DNA from: Phycisphaerales bacterium UBA854
GTDB taxonomy: Bacteria; Planctomycetota; Phycisphaerae; Phycisphaerales; SM1A02
NCBI GenBank assembly: GCA_002295885.1
Contig: DBGM01000032.1
Location: forward strand, 687-51,205
Reading direction: 5' to 3'
Length of the DNA: 50,519 nucleotides
Part shown: positions 25,706 to 33,916 of the stretch, in pieces
Numbering within the stretch: position 1 is the first letter of the stretch
Layout of the letters: each line of letters starts with the position of its first letter
Position numbers and translations under genes: made by a program
The notes under the pieces: generated by a model
Database searches by the model: none
Told to the model about the DNA's origin: nothing
Seen by the model: only the letters and a program-made list of their open reading frames with translations

Positions 25706-27091
25706 ATGAACAGCATGAAGAACGGCGCCCAAGTCGCCGCCGTGATCACTGTCGCTCTGCTCGGCGTCCACGACGACGCCACCGGCCAGGTGACTCCCCA
25801 GCACGCGAACGTCCATCCGGACACCACCATCGACATCCTCGACCTGCTTCAAATCGTCGGATCCATGCACCGGTTCTGCGAATGCCCGGAGGACGTGAAC
25901 GGCGACGGCGAGGTCAACGTGACCGACATCCGCCAGGTCATCATGTTCTGGGGGCAGACGGTCGAGCCCGTCGCCCCGGACCAGGGTTCGGACGCATCGG
26001 AGATTCCCGACGCCGATCTGCCGGCGGAACCCGTGTACGCCGGGCCGGATCCCGTGCTGCTCGACGGGATCTACTACGACGCGCTGTCGCGGAATCAGCA
26101 TCGTGCGGCCCTGGGAATCGAACTCGAACAGGGATGGCGGACCCGGGCCTTCAACCGGAATCACGACGTCGCGACCCTGCCCTACGCCTACGGCGGCGGG
26201 GTGGACTACGACGGCGACATGACCTACTCCGCGTCGGATCTGCAGCAGTTCCAGGCCTGGCTCGACGAGCACGTTCCCGCGGGCTACAGCGGACCGGTGG
26301 TGCTCGACATGGAGGGCGAGTGGTGGAGCCGGATGTCCCAGGCGTCCGCGAAGGAGATGGAGGTCATTCTCGACTTCTACATCGAGGGGCTCAAGTATGC
26401 CCAGGCACTCCGGCCGGAGGCCAAATTCGGCTACTGGGGACTTCCCAAGAAGCACATGACGGTCGATCACTACCAGGGGCCGTCGATGAACCGGCTACTT
26501 CGTGCGTCCGGCGCGATCTTCCCCGACTGCTACGAGACCAATCCGGGCCGGGACGACAGTGCGCGGCTCGGTCGTCACATCGAACGCTGCATCGAACTGG
26601 TCGAGGGCGAGGTTCCGGTCTACGTGCAGATGTGTCCGAGGTTCCGCGACCCCGACACCCGGCATTGGAGCCACTACTTCGAGGTCGATGAGTTCCTCCG
26701 CGATCAGGCCCGCGCATCGCTCGAGGCCCGGTGGGTGGATGCGCAGGGAAGGACGCACCGGGTCGCGGGGATCGCGATCTGGGACTACTACAACTACGTC
26801 CGGATGTACCACGACGACTGGCACGCCCTGACGAATCGGCAGATCGCATCGCTCTGGAGCGAGATCGATGACCGACACGTGGAGCTCTACGGCGCGCTTC
26901 GTCGGCTGGTTGACGAGTACGCCGTCGGTGGAGCCGCCGCGGTCGATGGAGGCAAGCCGGCGGTACAGGATCTTCCCGCCCGGCCCAAGCGATTCGCGGG
27001 TCGTCGCCCCGTGCAGACGGTGCGGTTCGTGAAGCGCGGTCCGAACATGATGTCCTCTTCGGGACGGGGAACCCGTGGCTCGACTCGGTAG
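25706..27091 (+). CDS. Secreted TIM-barrel-like protein with N-terminal dockerin
   Basis: A 461-residue exported protein. After a signal peptide (ending near TGQ, residue 28) come two dockerin-like repeats at about 36-83 (ANVHPDTTIDILDLLQIV, then EDVNGDGEVNVTDIRQVI). The remainder looks like a (beta/alpha)8 hydrolase: VVLDMEGEWW (198-207) provides a candidate acidic catalytic pair, and FGYWGLPKK (241-249) recalls hyaluronidase-type strands. Other parts include FPDCYETNPG and GIAIWDYYNYVRMYH. Family assignment is tentative and no substrate can be named. The C-terminal 60 residues are basic and low complexity. The dockerin at the N-terminus is the reverse of the usual arrangement. The downstream gene is convergent. 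Confidence 0.75.
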   Translation: MNSMKNGAQVAAVITVALLGVHDDATGQVTPQHANVHPDTTIDILDLLQIVGSMHRFCECPEDVNGDGEVNVTDIRQVIMFWGQTVEPVAPDQGSDASEIPDADLPAEPVYAGPDPVLLDGIYYDALSRNQHRAALGIELEQGWRTRAFNRNHDVATLPYAYGGGVDYDGDMTYSASDLQQFQAWLDEHVPAGYSGPVVLDMEGEWWSRMSQASAKEMEVILDFYIEGLKYAQALRPEAKFGYWGLPKKHMTVDHYQGPSMNRLLRASGAIFPDCYETNPGRDDSARLGRHIERCIELVEGEVPVYVQMCPRFRDPDTRHWSHYFEVDEFLRDQARASLEARWVDAQGRTHRVAGIAIWDYYNYVRMYHDDWHALTNRQIASLWSEIDDRHVELYGALRRLVDEYAVGGAAAVDGGKPAVQDLPARPKRFAGRRPVQTVRFVKRGPNMMSSSGRGTRGSTR

Positions 27092-27127
27092 AGCGCACGA
27101 CAGTTCCTTCGGTCGGACGGCTGGAAG

Positions 27128-27892
27128 TCAGTGGGGGCTTCCGGCCGTCCGGCACATCGAGGCCAGGTACCGGTACCGCTGGTGCGTGGCGGACGCGACG
27201 TCGATCGAGAGAGTGAACCCCTTCCATCCGTCCAGTACGCCTCCCTTCAGCAGGAAGGACCGTATGAAGGCCCACCCCCCCCGCGCCAGCGCCGTCGAAC
27301 GGGTGGCCCGCTTGCCGGCGGCGAAGGCGGATTCCGCTCCCAGTCGGGCGTAGCGACGGGACTTGTCGCGCATCTCGCCGCGGGTCCGGACCGAGTAGTG
27401 GAGGATCCGGCCCTGCATCCGTCCCGTCCGTCCCTCCACGTGGATGCGTTCGTGGACGGGAGCGTCGTCGAACCGTCCGGCGCCGCGTCGGAACAGGCGG
27501 AGCTTGCGCTCGCCGCTCCATTCTCCGAACCGCATGAATCGTCCGCAGTAGTTCGACCGGAAGGGGATGAGAAACGCATTGCAGTCCGTCGTACCGAGGG
27601 TCCGCTGCAGCTCGTCCTTCAGGGAGTCGGACACCCGTTCGTCGCAGTCCAGGGACAGGATCCAGTCTCCCGACGCAAGATCGAGGGCGTGATTCTTCTG
27701 CAGTCCGAAGCCCTGCCAGGGGACCTCATGGACCTGGTCGGTCCAGCGTGCGGCGATCTCCCGGGTGCCGTCCGTGCTTCCGGAGTCGACCACAACGATC
27801 TCGTGCGCCCAGGCCACGCTGCGCAGACAGTCCTCGATGTCCTCCGCCTCGTCGCGGCTGATGATGATGACGCTGATGGTTGGTTCGGCCAT
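27128..27892 (-). CDS. Family 2 glycosyltransferase (WaaE/KdtX-like)
   Basis: A 254-residue cytoplasmic or membrane-associated GT-A enzyme. It starts TISVIIISRDEAEDIEDCL and carries DSGSTDGT (36-43), QGFGLQKNHALDLA and the metal-binding LDCDERVS (81-88). The later WSGERKLRLFRR and VHERI motifs match the lipopolysaccharide-core glycosyltransferase group typified by WaaE/KdtX. It probably adds a sugar to lipid A core or another envelope glycan. No other LPS gene is adjacent; the neighbour on one side is a convergent dockerin protein and on the other a divergent lipoprotein. Confidence 0.92.
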   Translation of the reverse strand: MAEPTISVIIISRDEAEDIEDCLRSVAWAHEIVVVDSGSTDGTREIAARWTDQVHEVPWQGFGLQKNHALDLASGDWILSLDCDERVSDSLKDELQRTLGTTDCNAFLIPFRSNYCGRFMRFGEWSGERKLRLFRRGAGRFDDAPVHERIHVEGRTGRMQGRILHYSVRTRGEMRDKSRRYARLGAESAFAAGKRATRSTALARGGWAFIRSFLLKGGVLDGWKGFTLSIDVASATHQRYRYLASMCRTAGSPH

Positions 27893-27985
27893 GGTCGGAA
27901 TCCGTCTTCAATTGTCGTTCCCGGGGTCGCCCCTGTCAAAGACGCCGGGGCGTCGTATCATGATCCATCTCTATAGGAGTGCTCC

Positions 27986-28423
27986 ATGCATCGAACCATC
28001 CCAACCGTGTTCCTGACCATCGGGCTGCTGGCCTTTGCTGGCGCCTGCCAATCCGGTCCGAAGGGGCCGCAGCCCGCTTCCCAGGCGGGACGCGACACCG
28101 TGACGGTCACCATGCAGCAGAACGGAACTCGGATCCGACTGAAGCAGGGCCAGACGCTGCTGGTACAGCTGCCCGAGTCGCAGGCCCGCGGACTCACCTG
28201 GGAGATGGAGGCGATGCCGGATCAGAGCGTGCTCATGCCCAACGGTCAGCGGCATCTCCGCAGTCAGGAACAGGCGGACTACGGCAGCCTGCTGACCGAT
28301 CAGGAACTCCGGTTCCAGGCCGTCGGTCCGGGCACGACCACGGTCTCGCTGGCCTACGACCATCCCGGCGGCGGTGAAGCGTCCGTGCAGTCCAGGTTCT
28401 CGGTCAGCGTCGTCGTCGACTGA
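27986..28423 (+). CDS. Chagasin-like (I42-type fold) lipoprotein, divergent
   Basis: A 145-residue lipoprotein: signal 1-20 with lipobox AGAC (Cys21), AGGAG before the ATG. The mature part has the chagasin-type Ig fold order: LKQGQTLLVQLPES, a loop ending LTWEM, LRFQAVGPGTTTVSLAYDHP and a final FSVSVVVD strand. The inhibitory NPTTGYxW loop of chagasin is replaced by SQARGLTW, so cysteine-protease inhibition is doubtful. The next gene on the opposite strand is a second chagasin-like lipoprotein that retains the loop; the two stop codons are back to back (TGATCA). A short hairpin (27941-27954) lies in the upstream region. Confidence 0.72.
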   Translation: MHRTIPTVFLTIGLLAFAGACQSGPKGPQPASQAGRDTVTVTMQQNGTRIRLKQGQTLLVQLPESQARGLTWEMEAMPDQSVLMPNGQRHLRSQEQADYGSLLTDQELRFQAVGPGTTTVSLAYDHPGGGEASVQSRFSVSVVVD

Positions 28424-28828
28424 TCAGTCCGCAATCACGACGGTGATTCGGTACCGCTTGTCCTCGGGGTCCGGATTTCGGCCGGGAGGAACGAGGTCGA
28501 GCTGCAGCGTGGAGTCGCCGATGCGTTCCGCGCGGTAGCGCAGGACGCGTGTGCCTCCGACTCCGACGGCCCCGTCCTTCGCCGGAGACCGGTCGAAGGT
28601 GTCGTCGAGTTCGGTGAGCAGCGTGGTCCCGGTCTCCCCGGTGCGGACCCACCGGTATCCCGTACTTGGATTCTCAGGAAGCTTGACGGTCAGGACCGCT
28701 CCGACGCGAAGCGAGACGCGACTGCCGTTCATCGTCTCGTCGGCGGTCACCGTCCGGACACCGGTGGAACTGCACCCGACGGTCAGTACGAAGGGGACGG
28801 TCAGAAGCAGGGCCAGCAGGCATCGCAT
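28424..28828 (-). CDS. Chagasin-family (I42) protease-inhibitor lipoprotein
   Basis: A 134-residue lipoprotein with lipobox TVGC (Cys19). It keeps the canonical chagasin inhibitory loop NPSTGYRW at 53-60, then a GVGGTRVLRYRAERIGDSTL segment matching the glycine-rich loop and following strand, LVPPGRNP at the third loop (RPW position altered) and a terminal YRITVVIAD strand. Chagasin proteins inhibit papain-like cysteine proteases. As an outer-membrane or periplasmic lipoprotein it may guard against host, predator or own proteases. It converges on a related gene with directly abutting stops. Confidence 0.85.
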   Translation of the reverse strand: MRCLLALLLTVPFVLTVGCSSTGVRTVTADETMNGSRVSLRVGAVLTVKLPENPSTGYRWVRTGETGTTLLTELDDTFDRSPAKDGAVGVGGTRVLRYRAERIGDSTLQLDLVPPGRNPDPEDKRYRITVVIAD

Positions 28829-28847
28829 GGAGAACGCTCCAGGGGCA

Positions 28848-29774
28848 TCAAGGGTTCTGCAGATCCAGGACCCAGTCGGGCTTCCAGGCCCGGTTGGTCC
28901 ACAGACGCATGTCGGCGAGCTCCTGCATCGATCGCAGGGACGTGCTTCCGTCGAGCATCGCGGTGGCGGACTTGTCGCGAAGCCGCATGGAAAGGTATCC
29001 GCTCTTGGAAGGAGCTAGAGGTTGTTCGTAGACCGGTGCGCCGCTCTCGTCCTCAGCCCACCGCCATCCGGTCGTGAAGTAGTAGGGGCTCTGGATGAAG
29101 AAGAAGCCTTCCACATCGCTGTCACCCTGAGGTCCTCCGCCACGGGAGGATCCGAACAGAAGCTGATCGGCAGGTCGTTGCACTTCGGCGAGGCGCTGTG
29201 CGTAGTAGCACTCTCCCGTGAAGCGGCCCAGCGTATGCAGATCGCTGTAGATCGACCCCTGCATCCCTCCGATCCATTCTCCATTGAGTCCGAACGAAGG
29301 GAATACGCTTGTCAGGTAGGCGAAGCCGTCCGTTCCTCGACGCTGGTCGATGTACTGTCGAGCTTCGTTGACGAAGAGCGAATCGACCGCATCGTCGAGG
29401 TAGGGGAGGATGCGCCATGTCCAGCGACGCTTGGCCGGTCCCCCGAGCAGGTTTCCGTCGGGGCCCTGGACCTCGTAGTTCCCTTCGTAATGCTGATCGC
29501 CCGGAGACTGTGACAGGTAGCCGGGCATCAGTTCCCCGTTGGTGTCCGTGGCGTAGCCCACGTACCCCTGAGAGAGTTGTCGGGCGGCGGCCAGTTCGGT
29601 GGCGCCCACGGCCTGATCGGAGAGTGATCGCAGCGAGGGAATTATCACCGCCAGCAGCACTCCCACCACTGCAATCACCGTGAGGACCTCGGTCAGGGTG
29701 AAACCAAGCCTGAATGGCCCGTGAAAGGGCTTTTTGGGGATCCATGACCCGGTGTTTGGAGTACTACTATCCAT
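28848..29774 (-). CDS. Prepilin-type secreted protein (DUF1559-like/type II pseudopilin)
   Basis: A 308-residue protein with a type IV prepilin leader: basic IPKKPFHGPFRLG, cleavage G24|F25, then FTLTEVLTVIAVVGVLLAVI with Glu at mature position 5. The hydrophobic helix is followed by LRSLSDQAVGATELAAARQLSQGYVGYATD and a C-terminal globular domain with GQYID-, FGLNGEWIGG and MLDGSTSLRS-type segments (an H/DGSTS motif near the end). Planctomycetes encode many such proteins, probably processed by a prepilin peptidase; the functions are largely unknown. The open frame runs upstream into the divergent gene, but MDSSTP at 29774 is the natural start. Base composition is less GC-biased than elsewhere. 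Confidence 0.85.
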   Translation of the reverse strand: MDSSTPNTGSWIPKKPFHGPFRLGFTLTEVLTVIAVVGVLLAVIIPSLRSLSDQAVGATELAAARQLSQGYVGYATDTNGELMPGYLSQSPGDQHYEGNYEVQGPDGNLLGGPAKRRWTWRILPYLDDAVDSLFVNEARQYIDQRRGTDGFAYLTSVFPSFGLNGEWIGGMQGSIYSDLHTLGRFTGECYYAQRLAEVQRPADQLLFGSSRGGGPQGDSDVEGFFFIQSPYYFTTGWRWAEDESGAPVYEQPLAPSKSGYLSMRLRDKSATAMLDGSTSLRSMQELADMRLWTNRAWKPDWVLDLQNP

Positions 29775-29849
29775 GGGAAGGCCAGAAACTACATCAATTT
29801 CTGAGGCTGGTCGTTGAAATTGGGTCTCAATTACAATAAAAGAGTCTGT

Positions 29850-30869
29850 ATGAGAACCGCCTCGTTTAAGTATACGTGTCTCTTCATGGCTGCGATCCCT
29901 GTTCTTCAGCTTGGAACCCAAGTTGTTGCACAGCAATCATTTGAGATCTCCCTTTCTGTCCCGACCTGGGATCGTTGGATGTATCCGTACAACTTCCAGC
30001 CCGGCGAGCGGGTTGCCGGCCCAACCTTCGGGGCCTACGGATCGGACTTCTACGACGACCGTGCCGGGCAGAATCTGATCAGCTTCGACACCCGTGAGAG
30101 CATCACAGAAGATCTCGGGGCGGGTAGCTACGAGATCGTCGCCGGTCGCATGACCATCATGCTGCTGGACAACAACACCTTCTACGACCCCACGCCTGAT
30201 TCCTGGCAGACATGGCTTGCCGGCGGTCCTGAGGACGATGACCTCGGTCGCGCCTGCATCATCTCCGGAGCAGGATTCCGCGGTGGGTACGACGGCTGGA
30301 GCTTCGGAGACGACGGCGACTGGGGGGTCGTGGAGCACTACGGCCGCAACGTGTATCCCATCGGATACGTAGACGGTGATGCCGTCGACATCTCCCGCAA
30401 CCTTGCCGAAGGTTTCGATCCCAAGCCCTTCGGTGTCGGTGCAACAGACGAGGTCGCAATCGGCGCACCCATGCCCGATCTGACGACCCTGACGTTCGAG
30501 CTCGATACGTCTGATCCCGACATTCAGTGCTACCTCCGCAATGCGCTCGACGACGGGCTCGTGAGCTTCGTCCTCTCATCGCTGCATTACGGAAGTCACG
30601 ACGGCGGCTCCTATCCGCAGTTCATCCTTCAGGAGAACTCGCTGGTATTCGCCGGCCTGGCCAATGCGCCGGGTCTCGAACTCGAAGTCGTCGTCACCCA
30701 ACCATCTGCTACAGCAGGCGACATCAACAACGACGGTGGAGTCGATGTCAGCGACCTGCTGAGGGTGATCAACGAGTGGGGTTGCTCCTGCTGCATTTCG
30801 GACATCAACAATGATGGCCGCACCGATGTGACCGACCTCCTCGCGGTCATCAACAATTGGGGCGGATAA
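29850..30869 (+). CDS. Secreted protein with C-terminal dockerin
   Basis: A 339-residue exported protein with signal peptide ending VVAQ (residue 28). The ATG at 29850 has AAAGAG upstream; a TTG at 29814 is in frame but less likely. Residues 29-285 are an all-beta-looking domain with repeated Asp/Gly/Tyr-rich segments (FGAYGSDFYDDRAGQN, GGYDGWSFGDDGDWG, ISRNLAEGFDPKPFGVG); it is not recognised as an enzyme. Residues about 288-338 are two dockerin-like repeats, GDINNDGGVDVSDLLRVI and SDINNDGRTDVTDLLAVI, joined by CSCC. The first 200 nt are visibly AT-richer than the surroundings. It is followed by a PEP-CTERM-like gene 65 nt downstream, and the prepilin-like gene is divergent. Confidence 0.8.
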   Translation: MRTASFKYTCLFMAAIPVLQLGTQVVAQQSFEISLSVPTWDRWMYPYNFQPGERVAGPTFGAYGSDFYDDRAGQNLISFDTRESITEDLGAGSYEIVAGRMTIMLLDNNTFYDPTPDSWQTWLAGGPEDDDLGRACIISGAGFRGGYDGWSFGDDGDWGVVEHYGRNVYPIGYVDGDAVDISRNLAEGFDPKPFGVGATDEVAIGAPMPDLTTLTFELDTSDPDIQCYLRNALDDGLVSFVLSSLHYGSHDGGSYPQFILQENSLVFAGLANAPGLELEVVVTQPSATAGDINNDGGVDVSDLLRVINEWGCSCCISDINNDGRTDVTDLLAVINNWGG

Positions 30870-30874
30870 ACAGT

Positions 30875-30908
30875 TTCATGCATGAAGTGCGGGCAGCGTC
30901 GTCCGCAC
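30875..30908. repeat. Palindrome plus hairpin between the dockerin and PEP-CTERM genes
   Basis: A perfect 12-bp palindrome TTCATGCATGAA (30875-30886) is followed directly by GTGCGG (30887-30892) pairing with CCGCAC (30903-30908) over a 10-nt loop. There is no T-run, so it is not a standard intrinsic terminator. It could be an mRNA-processing or stabilising structure between two cotranscribed genes, or an operator. Confidence 0.5.
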
Positions 30909-30934
30909 ACCAGTAAGTAAAGGAAGGGAAGAGA

Positions 30935-31630
30935 ATGAAAGTTCAACTCGCAATTGCGTCAATGGCCGTAGGCCTGTGCGCAACATCGTCGTTGGCAGCA
31001 TTTGAAAATGAAGTCCTTGCCGACTGGCACGGCGAAGCAGGTACCTCATACACCTACTTCGAAAGCTTCCAGTCCGCATCAGGCGGAGCAAACGCTGCTT
31101 TCGGTCCTTATGGATACGTTGAAGACAACGCCAACGGCGGCCACTCCGTCGCCCTGTTCAACTTCGGCAACGGCGCCGTCGTTGCATCATCCGGCAACCT
31201 GTACGGTGCCGGCGGTGCCCTCAACATCCATACCTACGCCTACACCGACACCGACGCCACTGGCGTGCACGTGAACGTGTCGACTGCAGGTACCACGTAC
31301 GACCCTAGCTCCATCGGTCTGGCCTACACCACCACCGACGGCGGCCAGGGGTTCATTTCCGGTTTCCTGGCCGAGTTCTCCTCGAACTTCGACGAGACCA
31401 GCAGTGGCCCCTGGGGTGACATCACCTCGCAGAACTTCAGCTACACGTTCGACCTGTCGGGCATCGCTGGAACGGTCGACTCCCTCGGATTCTTCATGGA
31501 TTCCCTGGGCTCAAACATGAGTCTCGATGCACTGTCCATCGACATTCAGTCCGCGGTTATTCCCGCTCCCGCCGCTCTGGCCCTCCTGGGGCTCGCCGGT
31601 GTTGCTGGACGCCGCCGCCGTCGCAACTGA
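30935..31630 (+). CDS. PEP-CTERM-like sorted exoprotein
   Basis: A 231-residue secreted protein. Signal peptide 1-21 (SSLA|AF), GGAAGGGAAGAG upstream of the ATG. The mature region is rich in Gly, Ser, Thr and aromatic residues with no recognised domain. It ends with IPAPAALALLGLAGVAG followed by RRRRRN: a short Pro motif, one hydrophobic helix and an Arg cluster, the tripartite PEP-CTERM signal, here with PAP in place of PEP. Such proteins are normally cut by an exosortase after export and retained at the surface or in the matrix. No exosortase gene is in this window. Confidence 0.85.
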   Translation: MKVQLAIASMAVGLCATSSLAAFENEVLADWHGEAGTSYTYFESFQSASGGANAAFGPYGYVEDNANGGHSVALFNFGNGAVVASSGNLYGAGGALNIHTYAYTDTDATGVHVNVSTAGTTYDPSSIGLAYTTTDGGQGFISGFLAEFSSNFDETSSGPWGDITSQNFSYTFDLSGIAGTVDSLGFFMDSLGSNMSLDALSIDIQSAVIPAPAALALLGLAGVAGRRRRRN

Positions 31631-31684
31631 TCGACGGTACGAGGCCTCGCCTCGACTACGTATGCGTACCTCTCGACGCCTCGG

Positions 31685-32959
31685 TCACCCTTGGGTGGCC
31701 GGGGCGTCGCCCTGCGCGGGCGGAGATGACGGCTGGTCGCCGGTGAGGGACGTGCCGAGCACGAAGCAGGTGATCAGCACGATCAACGCCGCCACCAGTG
31801 CGATCGCGGTGGCGGCGGGATGCCGTCCCGCCAGGGCCCGTGCGTCGGTCATCAGATCGGGTGCACGCGCCTCCACGGGTTCGCCGGCCTTGGCCCGAAC
31901 CAGATCCCGCTCGAACTCGTGGGTCGAGCCGTACCGCAGTTCAGGATCGAGCTTGATGGCCTTGAGCAGCACCGAGTCCATGTCCGCTCCCAGTTCGGAG
32001 TTCGACGGGGGTGCGGGACGGGTCGCGAGCATCGCCCGCCTGGTGGCTTCCGGGGTGTCCTCGTCGCACTGCCAGGGAAGGCGTCCCCAGAGCAGCAGGC
32101 AGGCGATCATGCCCAGCGAGAATACGTCGCTCCGGATGTCGATGTGCGGAGCATCCTGGTCGACGGCCGGATCCTTGAACATCGAGGCTGCGAACCCCTG
32201 CGTTCCCCCGTGGGTGCCCACAATGCTCCTGGGAAGACCGATGGTGCGGGCTACCGCGAAGTCCAGGACGCGCGGCAGACCGGACGTGTCGACGAGGACG
32301 GTGCCCGGGCGAAGGTCGCCGTGGACGACGCCGCGCCGGTGCGCGTGGGAGAGGATGTCCGCGATCTCGACGATGAGTTCGATCTTCTCGTCCATACTTC
32401 GCGGCGTGCGTCGCAGCGATTCCAGAAGGGGCGTGCCCTCCACGTACTCGGCGACGACGAAGTGCTGCATCCCCTTGCCGGTGTGGGCGGTCCCGGTCTC
32501 CACCAGTTGGACCACTCCGGGATGCTCGAGCACGGCGATGCGGTCCCGAAGGTGCTGGAACCGCCGACTGCGTTCGTCGCTCCGGCTGGTGGGGGCGTAG
32601 ATGTCGAGGCACAGCCGACGGGGGGGTTCGTCCTGCTGCACCAGGTAGATGGCGCCGTGGTCGGACTCCTCGATCGACTGGAGGATCCGGTAGGAGCCGA
32701 TGAGGGTGCCGGGACCTTCGCTGGCGATCGAAAGGTTCAGGGAGTCATCCGGACCCGTCGTGATCTCGTGGGTGCCCGACAAGGGCTGGTTGAGCATTCC
32801 CTCGGCGGTCTCGTAGTGCACGATCAGGGCATCGACCTCCTCGCGAAGTTCGTCGTCGCCGCGGCACGCTTCCTCGAGGTAGAGGCCACGCGACGGCTCG
32901 GGGCGTTCGATCGCCTCGTTGAAGATCAGCTCGGCCTGTTGATGCAGATCGCCACTCAT
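31685..32959 (-). CDS. Membrane-anchored Ser/Thr kinase-like protein, probable pseudokinase
   Basis: A 424-residue protein. Residues 1-60 form the helical segment (QAELIFNEAIE..., LYLEEACRGDDELREEVDAL) common at the N-terminus of planctomycete kinases. A kinase-like domain spans about 90-345 but is degraded at key sites. The VAxK lysine position reads RRLCLDIY (Asp119), the catalytic loop is HGDLRPGT (213-220; Asp215 kept, Asn replaced by Thr220), DFG is DFA (233-235), and the Gly-rich loop reads SIEESDHGAIYLV. A membrane helix (about 385-408) precedes a short Pro-rich tail. It probably binds without efficient phosphotransfer. TTG at 33019 is an in-frame alternative start. The PEP-CTERM gene is convergent. 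Confidence 0.85.
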   Translation of the reverse strand: MSGDLHQQAELIFNEAIERPEPSRGLYLEEACRGDDELREEVDALIVHYETAEGMLNQPLSGTHEITTGPDDSLNLSIASEGPGTLIGSYRILQSIEESDHGAIYLVQQDEPPRRLCLDIYAPTSRSDERSRRFQHLRDRIAVLEHPGVVQLVETGTAHTGKGMQHFVVAEYVEGTPLLESLRRTPRSMDEKIELIVEIADILSHAHRRGVVHGDLRPGTVLVDTSGLPRVLDFAVARTIGLPRSIVGTHGGTQGFAASMFKDPAVDQDAPHIDIRSDVFSLGMIACLLLWGRLPWQCDEDTPEATRRAMLATRPAPPSNSELGADMDSVLLKAIKLDPELRYGSTHEFERDLVRAKAGEPVEARAPDLMTDARALAGRHPAATAIALVAALIVLITCFVLGTSLTGDQPSSPPAQGDAPATQG

Positions 32960-33054
32960 GCGGAGGGGTTCCTTCCTGCATCGATGATCCCGGCCCGGCT
33001 CGAATGAGTCAAGGTTCAAGGCGGTGAAAGGGGTTCAGCCCCTCGTCGGCGTCG

Positions 33055-33909
33055 TCAATAAGGCAGCGGCGGCGGCACCCGGTTGGCGAGGGTCCAGACG
33101 ATCGCGGCCAGACAGCAGGCGGCGGCGACCGCGATCGCGATCACACTGTGCCGGCGTTGCCGGAGGTCCGAAAGCATCGCGCTGGCGCACGCCGCGGCGG
33201 GCAGTGCGGCCACCGGCAGGCACCAGCAGACGGTGGAGACCGCATCGTTGCCGTCGTAGGCCTGGCCGCAGGCTGCGAAGGCGACGGCCAGGAAGCCCAT
33301 CACATTGGAGCTGCCCGCACTCAGCGTGGCCGGCTTTCGGATCAGGACGCACACTGCGATGGCGGCGGCGATCATCGAAGCGGCCCCCGCGATGATGGTC
33401 AGCTTTGCGAAGTAGACCTGGAGGATCAGAACGGCCAGCGTGCCGTAGATCATCCACGCGATCACTGGAAGCGCCCACGAGGGGCGACGGAGGATGTACG
33501 TCCGCCCCGCCATGGTGGCCAGCAGGGTGCCGATGCCGATCACCAGTTTGGCTTCGATGGTGTCCTGTCCGGGAAACTCCATCGCGAAGGCGGCGATGAA
33601 GGCCGTGGCCAGTTCCGGGACGAAGCGGATGCTGCGTCGCCGGGGGAAGACGCGGTGCGTCGAGCCGATCACCGTGACCGCAAGCAGCGTCGGAAGCAGC
33701 CAATGCCACTTCTGGGCGGGCGGCGCCGACGGCAGTCCCTCCTGGATCACGAAGGCCAGCATCACTCCCAGACCCAGCGCCGCGGCTGGTGTCCAGTAAG
33801 GGGGCTTCGCGTGGCGGGGCTTCTTCCAGAGCTGCCACCCGAACGTCATGACCACCACCGCCAGCAGCAGCGGGGGCCCGAAGCTCATGATGGCCATCCC
33901 CGGATCCAT
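33055..33909 (-). CDS. Polytopic inner-membrane protein, unknown
   Basis: A 284-residue protein with about eight hydrophobic segments (roughly 8-24, 40-58, 70-84, 105-118, 125-140, 150-190, 200-250 and 255-275) and short charged loops. No family was recognised. The loop sequences THRVFPRRRSIRF and LIRKPATLSAGS are the only notably charged parts. It starts 7 nt after the YceI stop, so it is probably the third gene of the tricorn-YceI operon. Confidence 0.65.
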   Translation of the reverse strand: MDPGMAIMSFGPPLLLAVVVMTFGWQLWKKPRHAKPPYWTPAAALGLGVMLAFVIQEGLPSAPPAQKWHWLLPTLLAVTVIGSTHRVFPRRRSIRFVPELATAFIAAFAMEFPGQDTIEAKLVIGIGTLLATMAGRTYILRRPSWALPVIAWMIYGTLAVLILQVYFAKLTIIAGAASMIAAAIAVCVLIRKPATLSAGSSNVMGFLAVAFAACGQAYDGNDAVSTVCWCLPVAALPAAACASAMLSDLRQRRHSVIAIAVAAACCLAAIVWTLANRVPPPLPY

Positions 33910-33916
33910 GATGTGA

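Noticed and set aside
29820..29840. TTGAAA/TACAAT promoter for the dockerin gene at 29850
   Set aside because: The boxes are only 12 bp apart, too close for a sigma-70 promoter.
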